Positions 9,001-23,300 of a stretch of DNA of 64,000 nucleotides are shown piece by piece (within the stretch, counting starts at the first letter, position 1; the number at the start of each line of letters is the position of its first letter). A program made the position numbers and the translations under genes. This DNA is from Lasioglossum baleicum (taxonomy: Eukaryota > Arthropoda > Insecta > Hymenoptera > Halictidae). The notes under the pieces are model-generated. The model was not told where the DNA came from and did no database searches. It saw only the letters and a list, made by a program, of their open reading frames with translations. The stretch covers positions 248,001 through 312,000 of the forward strand of contig NW_027469216.1 in NCBI RefSeq assembly GCF_051020765.1. The letters are read 5' to 3'.

Positions 9001-12000
9001 TCGCGAATTTTTCGCGCGGTAAGCCTTTGTCTCCGCGTCCTCCGTCCGACGAGCCTACTCTCGCCCGCACCCGTCGACCCGTTCTCGAGCTATACGGCGA
9101 CAAAGAAGTTTTGATTTTTCACTAATTTGACGTCATCGAGAAAGTTAAGGCCAACTGGGAATTAAAGGTATATCGCCTTTCCGAAATTTCCGGGAGCCCG
9201 TCGGGCCTTCGGCCCCGCTCGGCTCGAGGTCGAGGTCGTCGGTAGCGACGATGGTGGCGGGGAGGTGCGCAATTGGTCTGTCATCGCCATCCTCCCCCCC
9301 AAACCCCCCTCACCCTTTAAAATTAATGGAAAATGTAAACCTAAACGTAGAGTCGGATTCGTAACCTCGAAGTTACAAGTCCATTCGCTCTACCATCAAG
9401 GGAGAGTAAACGCGGCGACTGTGGCGGCACTCGCCATCGATGCGAAGTCAGCGTCGCGAAATTGGCGTTAAATTCGAACGTTTGGATCAGTTATTTTCTT
9501 TCGGGCCCTTTTCAGCCCTGAACCGTGGAAGCGCCGAAATTCGGGTTTCATTTTTAACGCGGCAGCTTATACCCCCCGAGCCGTTACCGACCACTGCCGG
9601 TGGTGGTCGGTAAGTTATCCTCCGCCGAGGTCGACGCGCGTTACCGATGCACACGTAAAAAATTTTCCGGGAATTTTCGCGAATTTTTCGCGCGGTAAGC
9701 CTTCGTCTCCGCGTCCTCCGTCCGACGAGCCTACTCTCGCCCGCACCCGTCGACCCGTTCTCGAGCTATACGGCGACAAAGAAGCTTTGATTTTTCACTA
9801 ATTTGACGTCATCGAGAAAGTTACGGCCAACTGGGAATTAAAGGTATATCGCCTTTCCGAAATTTCCGGGAGCCCGTCGGGCCTTCGGCCCCGCTCGGCT
9901 CGAGGTCGAGGTCGTCGGTAGCGACGATGGTGGCGGGGAGGTGCGCAATTGGTCTGTCATCGCCATCCTCCCCCCCAAACCCCCCTCACCCTTTAAAATT
10001 AATGGAAAATGTAAACCTAAACGTAGAGTCGGATTCGTAACCTCGAAGTTACAAGTCCATTCGCTCAACCATCAAGGGAGAGTAAACGCGGCGACTGTGG
10101 CGGCACTCGCCATCGATGCGATGTCAGCGTCGCGAAGTTGGCGTTAAATTCGAACGTTTGAATCAGTTATTTTCTTTCGGGCCCTTTTCAGCCCTGAACC
10201 GTGGAAGCGCCGAAATTCGGGTTTCATTTTTAACGCGGCAGCTTATACCCCCCGAGCCGTTACCGACCACTGCCGGTGGTGGTCGGTAAGTTATCCTCCG
10301 CCGAGGTCGACGCGCGTTACCGATGCACACGTAAAAAATTTTCCGCGAATTTTCGCGAATTTTTCGCGCGGTAAGCCTTTGTCTCCGCGTCCTCCGTCCG
10401 ACGAGCCTACTCTCGCCCGCACCCGTCGACCCGTTCTCGAGCTATACGGCGACAAAGAAGTTTTGATTTTTCACTAATTTGACGTCATCGAGAAAGTTAA
10501 GGCCAACTGGGAATTAAAGGTATATCGCCTTTCCGAAATTTCCGGGAGCCCGTCGGGCCTTCGGCCCCGCTCGGCTCGAGGTCGAGGTCGTCGGTAGCGA
10601 CGATGGTGGCGGGGAGGTGCGCAATTGGTCTGTCATCGCCATCCTCCCCCCCAAACCCCCCTCACCCTTTAAAATTAATGGAAAATGTAAACCTAAACGT
10701 AGAGTCGGATTCGTAACCTCGAAGTTACAAGTCCATTCGCTCAACCATCAAGGGAGAGTAAACGCGGCGACTGTGGCGGCACTCGCCATCGATGCGAAGT
10801 CAGCGTCGCGAAATTGGCGTTAAATTCGAACGTTTGGATCAGTTATTTTCTTTCGGGCCCTTTTCAGCCCTGAACCGTGGAAGCGCCGAAATTCGGGTTT
10901 CATTTTTAACGCGGCAGCTTATACCCCCCGAGCCGTTACCGACCACTGCCGGTGGTGGTCGGTAAGTTATCCTCCGCCGAGGTCGACGCGCGTTACCGAT
11001 GCACACGTAAAAAATTTTCCGCGAATTTTCGCGAATTTTTCGCGCGGAAAGCCTTCGTCTCCGCGTCCTCCGTCCGACGAGCCTACTCTCGCCCGCACCC
11101 GTCGACCCGTTCTCGAGCTATACGGCGACAAAGAAACTTTGATTTTTCACTAATTTGACGTCATCGAGAAAGTTACCGCCAACTGGGAATTAAAGGTATA
11201 TCGCCTTCCCGAAATTTCCGGGAGCCCGTCGGGCCTTCGGCCCCGCTCGGCTCGAGGTCGAGGTCGTCGGTAGCGACGATGGTGGCGGGGAGGTGCGCAA
11301 TTGGTCTGTCATCGCCATCCTCCCCCCCAAACCCCCCTCACCCTTTAAAATTAATGGAAAATGTAAACCTAAACGTAGAGTCGGATTCGTAACCTCGAAG
11401 TTACAAGTCCATTCGCTCAACTATCAAGGGAGAGTAAACGCGGCGACTGTGGCGGCACTCTCCGCCGATGCGATGTCAGCGTCGCGAAATTGGCGTTAAA
11501 TTCGATCGTTTGGATCAGTTATTTTCTTTCGGGCCCTTTTCAGCCCTGAACCGTGGAAGCGCCGAAATTCGGGTTTCATTTTTAACGCGGCAGCTTATAC
11601 CCCCCGAGCCGTTACCGACCACTGCCGGTGGTGGTCGGTAAGTTATCCTCCGCCGAGGTCGACGCGCGTTACCGATGCACACGTAAAAAATTTTCCGCGA
11701 ATTTTCGCGAATTTACGCGCGGTAAGCCTTTGTCTCCGCGTCCTCCGTCCGACGAGCCTACTCTCGCCCGCACCCGTCGACCCGTTCTCGAGCTATACGG
11801 CGACAAAGAAGCTTTGATTTTTCACTAATTTGACGTCATCGAGAAAGTTACGGCCAACTGGGAATTAAAGGTATATCGCCTTTCCGAAATTTCCGGGAGC
11901 CCGTCGGGCCTTCGGCCCCGCTCGGCTCGAGGTCGAGGTCGTCGGTAGCGACGATGGTGGCGGGGAGGTGCGCAATTGGTCTGTCATCGCCACCCTCCCC

Positions 12001-12876
12001 CCCAAACCCCCCTCACCCTTTAAAATTAATGGAAAATGTAAACCTAAACGTAGAGTCGGATTCGTAACCTCGAAGTTACAAGTCCATTCGCTCAACCATC
12101 AAGGGAGAGTAAACGCGGCGACTGTGGCGGCACTCGCCATCGATGCGAAGTCAGCGTCGCGAAATTGGCGTTAAATTCGAACGTTTGGATCAGTTATTTT
12201 CTTTCGGGCCCTTTTCAGCCCTGAACCGTGGAAGCGCCGAAATTCGGGTTTCATTTTTAACGCGGCAGCTTATACCCCCCGAGCCGTTACCGACCACTGC
12301 CGGTGGTGGTCGGTAAGTTATCCTCCGCCGAGGTCGACGCGCGTTACCGATGCACACGTAAAAAATTTTCCGCGAATTTTCGCGAATTTTTCGCGCGGAA
12401 AGCCTTCGTCTCCGCGTCCTCCGTCCGACGAGCCTACTCTCGCCCGCACCCGTCGACCCGTTCTCGAGCTATACGGCGACAAAGAAACTTTGATTTTTCA
12501 CTAATTTGACGTCATCGAGAAAGTTACGGCCAACTGGGAATTAAAGGTATATCGCCTTTCCGAAATTTCCGGGAGCCCGTCGGGCCTTCGGCCCCGCTCG
12601 GCTCGAGGTCGAGGTCGTCGGTAGCGACGATGGTGGCGGGGAGGTGCGCAATTGGTCTGTCATCGCCATCCTCCCCCCAACCCCCCCTCACCCTTTAAAA
12701 TTAATGGAAAATGTAAACCTAAACGTAGAGTCGGATTTGTAACCTCGAAGTTACAAGTCCATTCGCTCAACCATCAAGGGAGAGTAAACGCGGCGACTGT
12801 GGCGGCACTCGCCGCCAATGCGATGTCAGCGTCGCGAAGTTGGCGTTAAATTCGAACGTTTGAATCAGTTATTTTC

Positions 12877-15800
12877 TTTCGGGCCCTTTTCAGCCCTGAA
12901 CCGTGGAAGCGCCGAAATTCGGGTTTCATTTTTAACGCGGCAGCTTATACCCCCCGAGCCGTTACCGACCACTGCCGGTGGTGGTCGGTAAGTTATCCTC
13001 CGCCGAGGTCGACGCGCGTTACCGATGCACACGTAAAAAATTTTCCGCTAATTTTCGCGAATTTTTCGCGCGGTAAGCCTTCGTCTCCGCGTCCTCCGTC
13101 CGACGAGCCTACTCTCGCCCGCACCCGTCGACCCGTTCTCGAGCTATACGGCGACAAAGAAACTTTGATTTTTCACTAATTTGACGTCATCGAGAAAGTT
13201 ACGGCCAACTGGGAATTAAAGGTATATCGCCTTTCCGAAATTTCCGGGAGCTCGTCGGGCCTTCGGCCCCGCTCGGCTCGAGGTCGAGGTCGTCGGTAGC
13301 GACGATGGTGGCGGGGAGGTGCGCAATTGGTCTGTCATCGCCATCCCCCCCCCAACCCTTCCTCACCCTTTAAAATTAATGGAAAATGTAAACCTAAACG
13401 TAGAGTCGGATTCGTAACCTCGAAGTTACAAGTCCATTCGCTCAACCATCAAGGGAGAGTAAACGCGGCGACTGTGGCGGCACTCGCCACCGATGCGAAG
13501 TCAGCGTCGTGAAAATTGGCGTTAAATTCGAACGTTTGGATCAGTTATTTTCTTTCGGGCCCTTTTCAGCCCTGAACCGTGAAAGCGCCGAAATTCGGGT
13601 TTCATTTTTAACGCGGCAGCTTATACCCCCCGAGCCGTTACCGACCACTGCCGGTGGTGGACGGTAAGTTATCCTCCGCCGAGGTCGACGCGCGTTACCG
13701 ATGCACACGTAAAAAATTTTCCGCGAATTTTCGCGAATTTTTCGCGCGGTAAGCCTTCGTCTCCGCGTCCTCCGTCCGACGAGCCTACTCTCGCCCGCAC
13801 CCGTCGACCCGTTCTCTAGCTATACGGCGACAAAGAAATTTTGATTTTTCACTAATTTGACGTCATCGAGAAAGTTACGGCCAACTGGGAATTAAAGGTA
13901 TATCGCCTTTCCGAAATTTCCGGGAGCCCGTCGGGCCTTCGGCCCCGCTCGGCTCGAGGTCGAGGTCGTCGGTAGCGACGATGGTGGCGGGGAGGTGCGC
14001 AATTGGTCTGTCATCGCCATCCTCCCCCCCAACCCCCCCTCACCCTTTAAAATTAATGGAAAATGTAAACCTAAACGTAGAGTCGGATTTGTAACCTCGA
14101 AGTTACAAGTCCATTCGCTCAACCATCAAGGGAGAGTAAACGCGGCGACTGTGGCGGCACTCGCCGCCAATGCGATGTCAGCGTCGCGAAGTTGGCGTTA
14201 AATTCGAACGTTTGAATCAGTTATTTTCTTTCGGGCCCTTTTCAGCCCTGAACCGTGGAAGCGCCGAAATTCGGGTTTCATTTTTAACGCGGCAGCTTAT
14301 ACCCCCCGAGCCGTTACCGACCACTGCCGGTGGTGGTCGGTAAGTTATCCTCCGCCGAGGTCGACGCGCGTTACCGATGCACACGTAAAAAATTTTCCGC
14401 GAATTTTCGCGAATTTTTCGCGCGGTAAGCCTTCGTCTCCGCGTCCTCCGTCCGACGAGCCTACTCTCGCCCGCACCCGTCGACCCGTTCTCGAGCTATA
14501 CGGCGACAAAGAAACTTTGATTTTTCACTAATTTGACGTCATCGAGAAAGTTACGGCCAACTGGGAATTAAAGGTATATCGCCTTTCCGAAATTTCCGGG
14601 AGCTCGTCGGGCCTTCGGCCCCGCTCGGCTCGAGGTCGAGGTCGTCGGTAGCGACGATGGTGGCGGGGAGGTGCGCAATTGGTCTGTCATCGCCATCCCC
14701 CCCCCCAACCCTTCCTCACCCTTTAAAATTAATGGAAAATGTAAACCTAAACGTAGAGTCGGATTCGTAACCTCGAAGTTACAAGTCCATTCGCTCAACC
14801 ATCAAGGGAGAGTAAACGCGGCGACTGTGGCGGCACTCGCCATCGATGCGAAGTCAGCGTCGCGAAATTGGCGTTAAATTCGAACGTTTGGATCAGTTAT
14901 TTTCTTTCGGGCCCTTTTCAGCCCTGAACCGTGGAAGCGCCGAAATTCGGGTTTCATTTTTAACGCGGCAGCTTATACCCCCCGAGCCGTTACCGACCAC
15001 TGCCGGTGGTGGTCGGTAAGTTATCCTCCGCCGAGGTCGACGCGCGTTACCGATGCACACGTAAAAAATATTCCGCGAATTTTCGCGAATTTTTCGCGCG
15101 GTAAGCCTTTGTCTCCGCGTCCTCCGTCCGACGAGCCTACTCTCGCCCGCACCCGTCGACCCGTTCTCGAGCTAGACGGCGACAAAGAAACTTTGATTTT
15201 TCACTAATTTGACGTCATCGAGAAAGTTACGGCCAACTGGGAATTAAAGGTATATCGCCTTTCCGAAATTTCCGGGAGCCCGTCGGGCCTTCGGCCCCGC
15301 TCGGCTCGAGATCGAGGTCGTCGGTAGCGACGATGGTGGCGGGGAGGTGCGCAATTGGTCTGTCATCGCCATCATCCTCCCAACCCCCCCTCACCCTTTA
15401 AAATTAATGGAAAATGTAAACCTAAACGTAGAGTCGGATTCGTAACCTCGAAGTTACAAGTCCATTCGCTCAAATATCAAGGGAGAGTAAACGCGGCGAC
15501 TGTGGCGGCACTCGCCACCGATGCGATGTCAGCGTCGCGAAGTTGGCGTTAAATTCGAACGTTTGAATCAGTTGTTTTCTTTCGGGCCCTTTTCAGCCCT
15601 GAACCGTGGAAGCGCCGAAATTCGGGTTTCATTTTTAACGCGGCAGCTTATACCCCCGAGCGTTAACGACCACTGCCGGTGGTGGTCGGTAAGTTATCCT
15701 CCGCCGAGGTCGACGCGCGTTACCGATGCACACGTAAAAAATTTTCCGCGAATTTTCGCGAATTTTTCGCGCGGTAAGCCTTCGTCTCCGCGTCCTCCGT

Positions 15801-18800
15801 CCGACGAGCCTACTCTCGCCCGCACCCGTCGACCCGTTCTCGAGCTATACGGCGACAAAGAAATTTTGATTTTTCACTAATTTGACGTCATCGAGAAAGT
15901 TACGGCCAACTGGGAATTAAAGGTATATCGCCTTTCCGAAATTTCCGGGAGCCCGTCGGGCCTTCGGCCCCGCTCGGCTCGAGGTCGAGGTCGTCGGTAG
16001 CGACGATGGTGGCGGGGAGGTGCGCAATTGGTCTGTCATCGCCATCCTCCCCCCCAACCCCCCCTCACCCTTTAAAATTAATGAAAAATGTAAACCTAAA
16101 CGTAGAGTCGGATTTGTAACCTCGAAGTTACAAGTCCATTCGCTCAACCATCAAGGGAGAGTAAACGCGGCGACTGTGGCGGCACTCGCCGCCGATGCGA
16201 TGTCAGCGTCGCGAAGTTGGCGTTAAATTCGAACGTTTGAATCAGTTATTTTCTTTCGGGCCCTTTTCAGCCCTGAACCGTGGAAGCGCCGAAATTCGGG
16301 TTTCATTTTTAACGCGGCAGCTTATACCCCCCGAGCCGTTACCGACCACTGCCGGTGGTGGTCGGTAAGTTATCCTCCGCCGAGGTCGACGCGCGTTACC
16401 GATGCACACGTAAAAAATTTTCCGCGAATTTTCGCGAATTTTTCGCGCGGTAAGCCTTCGTCTCCGCGTCCTCCGTCCGACGAGCCTACTCTCGCCCGCA
16501 CCCGTCGACCCGTTCTCGAGCTATACGGCGACAAAGAAACTTTGATTTTTCACTAATTTGACGTCATCGAGAAAGTTACGGCCAACTGGGAATTAAAGGT
16601 ATATCGCCTTTCCGAAATTTCCGGGAGCTCGTCGGGCCTTCGGCCCCGCTCGGCTCGAGGTCGAGGTCGTCGGTAGCGACGATGGTGGCGGGGAGGTGCG
16701 CAATTGGTCTGTCATCGCCATCCCCCCCCCCAACCCTTCCTCACCCTTTAAAATTAATGGAAAATGTAAACCTAAACGTAGAGTCGGATTCGTAACCTCG
16801 AAGTTACAAGTCCATTCGCTCAACCATCAAGGGAGAGTAAACGCGGCGACTGTGGCGGCACTCGCCATCGATGCGAAGTCAGCGTCGCGAAATTGGCGTT
16901 AAATTCGAACGTTTGGATCAGTTATTTTCTTTCGGGCCCTTTTCAGCCCTGAACCGTGGAAGCGCCGAAATTCGGGTTTCATTTTTAACGCGGCAGCTTA
17001 TACCCCCCGAGCCGTTACCGACCACTGCCGGTGGTGGTCGGTAAGTTATCCTCCGCCGAGGTCGACGCGCGTTACCGATGCACACGTAAAAAATTTTCCG
17101 CGAATTTTCGCGAATTTTTCGCGCGGTAAGCCTTTGTCTCCGCGTCCTCCGTCCGACGAGCCTACTCTCGCCCGCACCCGTCGACCCGTTCTCGAGCTAT
17201 ACGGCGACAAAGAAACTTTGATTTTTCACTAATTTGACGTCATCGAGAAAGTTACGGCCAACTGGGAATTAAAGGTATATCGCCTTTCCGAAATTTCCGG
17301 GAGCCCGTCGGGCCTTCGGCCCCGCTCGGCTCGGCTCGGCTCGAGGTCGAGGTCGTCGGTAGCGACGATGGTGGCGGGGAGGTGCGCAATTGGTCTGTCA
17401 TCGCCATCATCCTCCCAACCCCCCCTCACCCTTTAAAATTAATGGAAAATGTAAACCTAAACGTAGAGTCGGATTCGTAACCTCGAAGTTACAAGTCCAT
17501 TCGCTCAACTATCAAGGGAGAGTAAACGCGGCGACTGTGGCGGCACTCGCCGCCGATGCGATGTCAGCGTCGCGAAGTTGGCGTTAAATTCGAACGTTTG
17601 AATCAGTTATTTTCTTTCGGGCCCTTTTCAGCCCTGAACCATGGAAGCGCCGAAGTTCGGGTTTCATTTTTAACGCGGCAGCTTATACCCCCCGAGCCGT
17701 TACCGACCACTGCCGGTGGTGGTCGGTAAGTTATCCTCCGCCGAGGTCGACGCGCGTTACCGATGCACACGTAAAAAATTTTCCGGGAATTTTCGCGAAT
17801 TTTTCGCGCGGTAAGCCTTCGTCTCCGCGTCCTCCGTCCGACGAGCCTACTCTCGCCCGCACCCGTCGACCCGTTCTCGAGCTATGCGGCGACAAAGAAA
17901 CTTTGATTTTTCACTAATTTGACGTCATCGAGAAAGTTACGGCCAACTGGGAATTAAAGGTATATCGCCTTTCCGAAATTTCCGGGAGCCCGTCGGGCCT
18001 TCGGCCCCGCTCGGCTCGGCTCGGCTCGAGGTCGAGGTCGTCGGTAGCGACGATGGTGGCGGGGAGGTGCGCAATTGGTCTGTCATCGCCATCATCCTCC
18101 CAACCCCCCCTCACCCTTTAAAATTAATGGAAAATGTAAACCTAACCGTAGAGTCGGATTCGTAACCTCGAAGTTACAAGTCCATTCGCACAACTATCAA
18201 GGGAGAGTAAACGCGGCGACTGTGGCGGCACTCGCCGCCGATGCGAAGTCAGCGTCGCGAAATTGGCGTTAAATTCGAACGTTTGGATCAGTTATTTTCT
18301 TTCGGGCCCTTTTCAGCCCTGAACCGTGGAAGCGCCGAAATTCGGGTTTCATTTTTAACGCGGCAGCTTATACCCCCCGAGCCGTTACCGACCACTGCCG
18401 GTGGTGGTCGGTAAGTTATCCTCCGCCGAGGTCGACGCGCGTTACCGATGCACACGTAAAAAATTTTCCGCGAATTTTCGCGAATTTTTCGCGCGGAAAG
18501 CCTTCGTCTCCGCGTCCTCCGTCCGACGAGCCTACTCTCGCCCGCACCCGTCGACCCGTTCTCGAGCTATACGGCGACAAAGAAACTTTGATTTTTCACT
18601 AATTTGACGTCATCGAGAAAGTTACGGCCAACTGGGAATTAAAGGTATATCGCCTTTCCGAAATTTCCGGGAGCCCGTCGGGCCTTCGGCCCCGCTCGGC
18701 TCGAGGTCGAGGTCGTCGGTAGCGACGATGGTGGCGGGGAGGTGCGCAATTGGTCTGTCATCGCCATCCTCCCCCCCAACCCCCCCTCACCCTTTAAAAT

Positions 18801-20327
18801 TAATGGAAAATGTAAACCTAAACGTAGAGTCGGATTTGTAACCTCGAAGTTACAAGTCCATTCGCTCAACCATCAAGGGAGAGTAAACGCGGCGACTGTG
18901 GCGGCACTCGCAGCCGATGCGATGTCAGCGTCGCGAAGTTGGCGTTAAGTTCGAACGTTTGAATCAGTTATTTTCTTTCGGGCCCTTTTCAGCCCTGAAC
19001 CGTGGAAGCGCCGAAATTCGGGTTTCATTTTTAACGCGGCAGCTTATACCCCCCGAGCCGTTACCGACCACTGCCGGTGGTGGTCGGTAAGTTATCCTCC
19101 GCCGAGGTCGACGCGCGTTACCGATGCACACGTAAAAAATTTTCCGGGAATTTTCGCGAATTTTTCGCGCGGTAAGCCGTCGTCTCCGCGTCCTCCGTCC
19201 GACAAGCCTACTCTTGCCCGCACCCGTCGACCCGTTCTCGAGCTATACGGCGACAAAGAAACTTTGATTTTTCACTAATTTGACGTCATCGAGAAAGTTA
19301 CGGCCAACTGGGAATTAAAGGTATATCGCCTTTTCGAAATTTCCGGGAGCTCGTCGGGCCTTCGGCCCCGCTCGGCTCGAGGTCGAGGTCGTCGGTAGCG
19401 ACGATGGTGGCGGGGAGGTGCGCAATTGGTCTGTCATCGCCATCCTCCCCCCCAACCCCCCCTCACCCTTTAAAATTAATGGAAAATGTAAACCTAAACG
19501 TAGAGTCGGATTTGTAACCTCGAAGTTACAAGTCCATTCGCTCAACCATCAAGGGAGAGTAAACGCGGCGACTGCGGCGGCACTCGCAGCCGATGCGATG
19601 TCAGCGTCGCGAAGTTGGCGTTAAGTTCGAACGTTTGAATCAGTTATTTTCTTTCGGGCCCTTTTCAGCCCTGAACCGTGGAAGCGCCGAAATTCGGGTT
19701 TCATTTTTAACGCGGCAGCTTATACCCCCCGAGCCGTTACCGACCACTGCCGGTGGTGGTCGGTAAGTTATCCTCCGCCGAGGTCGACGCGCGTTACCGA
19801 TGCACACGTAAAAAATTTTCCGGGAATTTTCGCGAATTTTTCGCGCGGTAAGCCTTCGTCTCCGCGTCCTCCGTCCGACGAGCCTACTCTCGCCCGCACC
19901 CGTCGACCCGTTCTCGAGCTATACGGCGACAAAGAAACTTTGATTTTTCACTAATTTGACGTCATCGAGAAAGTTACGGCCAACTGGGAATTAAAGGTAT
20001 ATCGCCTTTTCGAAATTTCCGGGTGCTCGTCGGGCCTTCGGCCCCGCTCGGCTCGAGGTCGAGGTCGTCGGTAGCGACGATGGTGGCGGGGAGGTTTCGC
20101 AATTGGTTTGTCATCGCCATCCCCCCTCCAACCCTTCCTCACCCTTTAAAATTAATGTAAAATGTAAACCTAAACGTAGAGTCGGATTCGTAACCTCGAA
20201 GTTACAAGTCCATTCGCTCAACCATCAAGGGAGAGTAAACGCGGCGACTGTGGCGGCACTCGCCATCGATGCGAAGTCAGCGTCGCGAAATTGGCGTTAA
20301 ATTCGAACGTTTGGATCAGTTATTTTC
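12877..20327. repeat. Array segment, mosaic of subtypes (11 monomers)
   Basis: Monomers start at 12877, 13553, 14229, 14905, 15580, 16254, 16930, 17615, 18300, 18976 and 19652. The 14229 copy recurs at 16254 (shift 2025). The 16930 and 17615 copies are adjacent long-class monomers (685 bp each). The 12877 copy has CGTCGTGAAAATT near 13506, a one-base gain with a substitution that is found again near 24341, 29082, 31126 and 37901. The last two copies share TTAAGTTCG or TTTTCGAAATT variants with later copies near 25042-25430. Confidence 0.88.
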
Positions 20328-23300
20328 TTTCGGGCCCTTTTCAGCCCTGAACCGTGGAAGCGCCGAAATTCGGGTTTCATTTTTAACGCGGCAGCTTATA
20401 CCCCCCGAGCCGTTACCGACCACTGCCGGTGGTGGTCGGTAAGTTATCCTCCGCCGAGGTCGACGCGCGTTACCGATGCACACGTAAAAAATTTTCGGCG
20501 AATTTTCGCGAATTTTTCGCGCGGTAAGCCTTTGTCTCCGCGTCCTCCGTCCGACGAGCCTACTCTCGCCCGCACCCGTCGACCCGTTCTCGAGCTATAC
20601 GGCGTCAAAGAAGCTTTGATTTTTCACTAATTTGACGTCATCGAGAAAGTTACGACCTACTGGGAATTAAAGGTATATCGCCTTTCCGAAATTTCCGGGA
20701 GCCCGTCGGGCCTTCGGCCCCGCTCGGCTCGAGGTCGAGGTCGTCGGTAGCGACGATGGTGGCGGGGAGGTGCGCAATTGGTCTGTCATCGCCATCATCC
20801 TCCCAACCCCCCCTCACCCTTTAAAATTAATGGAAAATGTAAACCTAAACGTAGAGTCGGATTCGTAACCTCGAAGTTACAAGTCCATTCGCTCAACTAT
20901 CAAGGGAGAGTAAACGCGGCGACTGTGGCGGCACTCGCCACCGATGCGATGTCAGCGTCGCGAAGTTGGCGTTAAATTCGAACGTTTGAATCAGTTGTTT
21001 TCTTTCGGGCCCTTTTCAGCCCTGAACCGTGGAAGCGCCGAAATTCGGGTTTCATTTTTAACGCGGCAGCTTATACCCCCGAGCGTTAACGACCACTGCC
21101 GGTGGTGGTCGGTAAGTTATCCTCCGCCGAGGTCGACGCGCGTTACCGATGCACACGTAAAAAATTTTCCGCGAATTTTCGCGAATTTTTCGCGCGGTAA
21201 GCCTTCGTCTCCGCGTCCTCCGTCCGACGAGCCTACTCTCGCCCGCACCCGTCGACCCGTTCTCGAGCTATACGGCGACAAAGAAATTTTGATTTTTCAC
21301 TAATTTGACGTCATCGAGAAAGTTACGGCCAACTGGGAATTAAAGGTATATCGCCTTTCCGAAATTTCCGGGAGCCCGTCGGGCCTTCGGCCCCGCTCGG
21401 CTCGAGGTCGAGGTCGTCGGTAGCGACGATGGTGGCGGGGAGGTGCGCAATTGGTCTGTCATCGCCATCATCCTCCCAACCCCCCCTCACCCTTTAAAAT
21501 TAATGGAAAATGTAAACCTAAACGTAGAGTCGGATTCGTAACCTCGAAGTTACAAGTCCATTCGCTCAACTATCAAGGGAGAGTAAACGCGGCGACTGTG
21601 GCGGCACTCGCCACCGATGCGATGTCAGCGTCGCGAAGTTGGCGTTAAATTCGAACGTTTGAATCAGTTGTTTTCTTTCGGGCCCTTTTCAGCCCTGAAC
21701 CGTGGAAGCGCCGAAATTCGGGTTTCATTTTTAACGCGGCAGCTTATACCCCCGAGCGTTAACGACCACTGCCGGTGGTGGTCGCTAAGTTATCCTCCGC
21801 CGAGGTCGACGCGCGTTACCGATGCACACGTAAAAAATTTTCCGCGAATTTTCGCGAATTTTTCGCGCGGTAAGCCTTCGTCTCCGCGTCCTCCGTCCGA
21901 CGAGCCTACTCTCGCCCGCACCCGTCGACCCGTTCTCGAGCTATACGGCGACAAAGAAATTTTGATTTTTCACTAATTTGACGTCATCGAGAAAGTTACG
22001 GCCAACTGGGAATTAAAGGTATATCGCCTTTCCGAAATTTCCGGGAGCCCGTCGGGCCTTCGGCCCCGCTCGGCTCGAGGTCGAGGTCGTCGGTAGCGAC
22101 GATGGTGGCGGGGAGGTGCGCAATTGGTCTGTCATCGCCATCCTCCCCCCCAACCCCCCCTCACCCTTTAAAATTAATGGAAAATGTAAACCTAAACGTA
22201 GAGTCGGATTTGTAACCTCGAAGTTACAAGTCCATTCGCTCAACTATCAAGGGAGAGTAAACGCGGCGACTGTGGCGGCACTCGCCGCCGATGCGATGTC
22301 AGCGTCGCGAAGTTGGCGTTAAATTCGAACGTTTGAATCAGTTATTTTCTTTCGGGCCCTTTTCAGCCCTGAACCGTGGAAGCGCCGAAATTCGGGTTTC
22401 ATTTTTAACGCGGCAGCTTATACCCCCCGAGCCGTTACCGACCACTGCCGGTGGTGGTCGGTAAGTTATCGTCCGCCGAGGTCGACGCGCGTTACCGATG
22501 CACACGTAAAAAATTTTCCGGGAATTTTCGCGAATTTTTCGCGCGGAAAGCCTTCGTCTCCGCGTCCTCCGTCCGACGAGCCTACTCTCGCCCGCACCCG
22601 TCGACCCGTTCTCGAGCTATACGGCGACAAAGAAACTTTGATTTTTCACTAATTTGACGTCATCGAGAAAGTTACGGCCAACTGGGAATTAAAGGTATAT
22701 CGCCTTTCCGAAATTTCCGGGAGCCCGTCGGGCCTTCGGCCCCGCTCGGCTCGAGGTCGAGGTCGTCGGTAGCGACGATGGTGGCGGGGAGGTGCGCAAT
22801 TGGTCTGTCATCGCCATCCTCCCCCCCAACCCCCCCTCACCCTTTAAAATTAATGGAAAATGTAAACCTAAACGTAGAGTCGGATTTGTAACCTCGAAGT
22901 TACAAGTCCATTCGCTCAACCATCAAGGGAGAGTAAACGCGGCGACTGTGGCGGCACTCGCCGCCGATGCGATGTCAGCGTCGCGAAGTTGGCGTTAAAT
23001 TCGAACGTTTGAATCAGTTATTTTCTTTCGGGTCCTTTTCAGCCCTGAACCGTGGAAGCGCCGAAATTCGGGTTTCATTTTTAACGCGGTAGCTTATACC
23101 CCCCGAGCCGTTACCGACCACTGCCGGTGGTGGTCGGTAAGTTATCCTCCGCCGAGGTCGACGCGCGTTACCGATGCACACGTAAAAAATTTTCCGGGAA
23201 TTTTCGCGAATTTTTCGCGCGGTAAGCCTTCGTCTCCGCGTCCTCCGTCCGACGAGCCTACTCTCGCCCGCACCCGTCGACCCGTTCTCGAGCTATGCGG

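Larger units (their letters stand above)
5447..12876. repeat. Array segment with 2027-bp displaced duplication (11 monomers)
   Basis: Monomers start at 5447, 6122, 6796, 7472, 8148, 8823, 9499, 10175, 10851, 11527 and 12202. Positions 7122-8350 are repeated at 9149-10377 without a visible difference, bounded by single-base changes at 7121/9148 and 8351/10378. Markers inside are TCGCTCTACCATC and TTCCGGGAATTTT. The copies at 8823 and 10175 also share GAAGTTTTG and GTTAAGGCC at a 1352-bp shift, so the 10175 monomer looks like a join of two source types. Hybrid 3' haplotypes (GATGTC followed by GAAATTGG) occur in the copies at 6122 and 10851. Confidence 0.9.

Noticed and set aside
15521..15880. 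119-codon open frame, recurring near 20944, 21617, 26363, 27710, 29753, 32463, 33822, 44661 and 46697
   Set aside because: It exists only in monomers where the GAGCGTTAAC variant and a shorter C run remove two bases and join two frames. It spans a monomer junction, has no recognisable domain, and is closed in the other copies. It is a by-product of the repeat.
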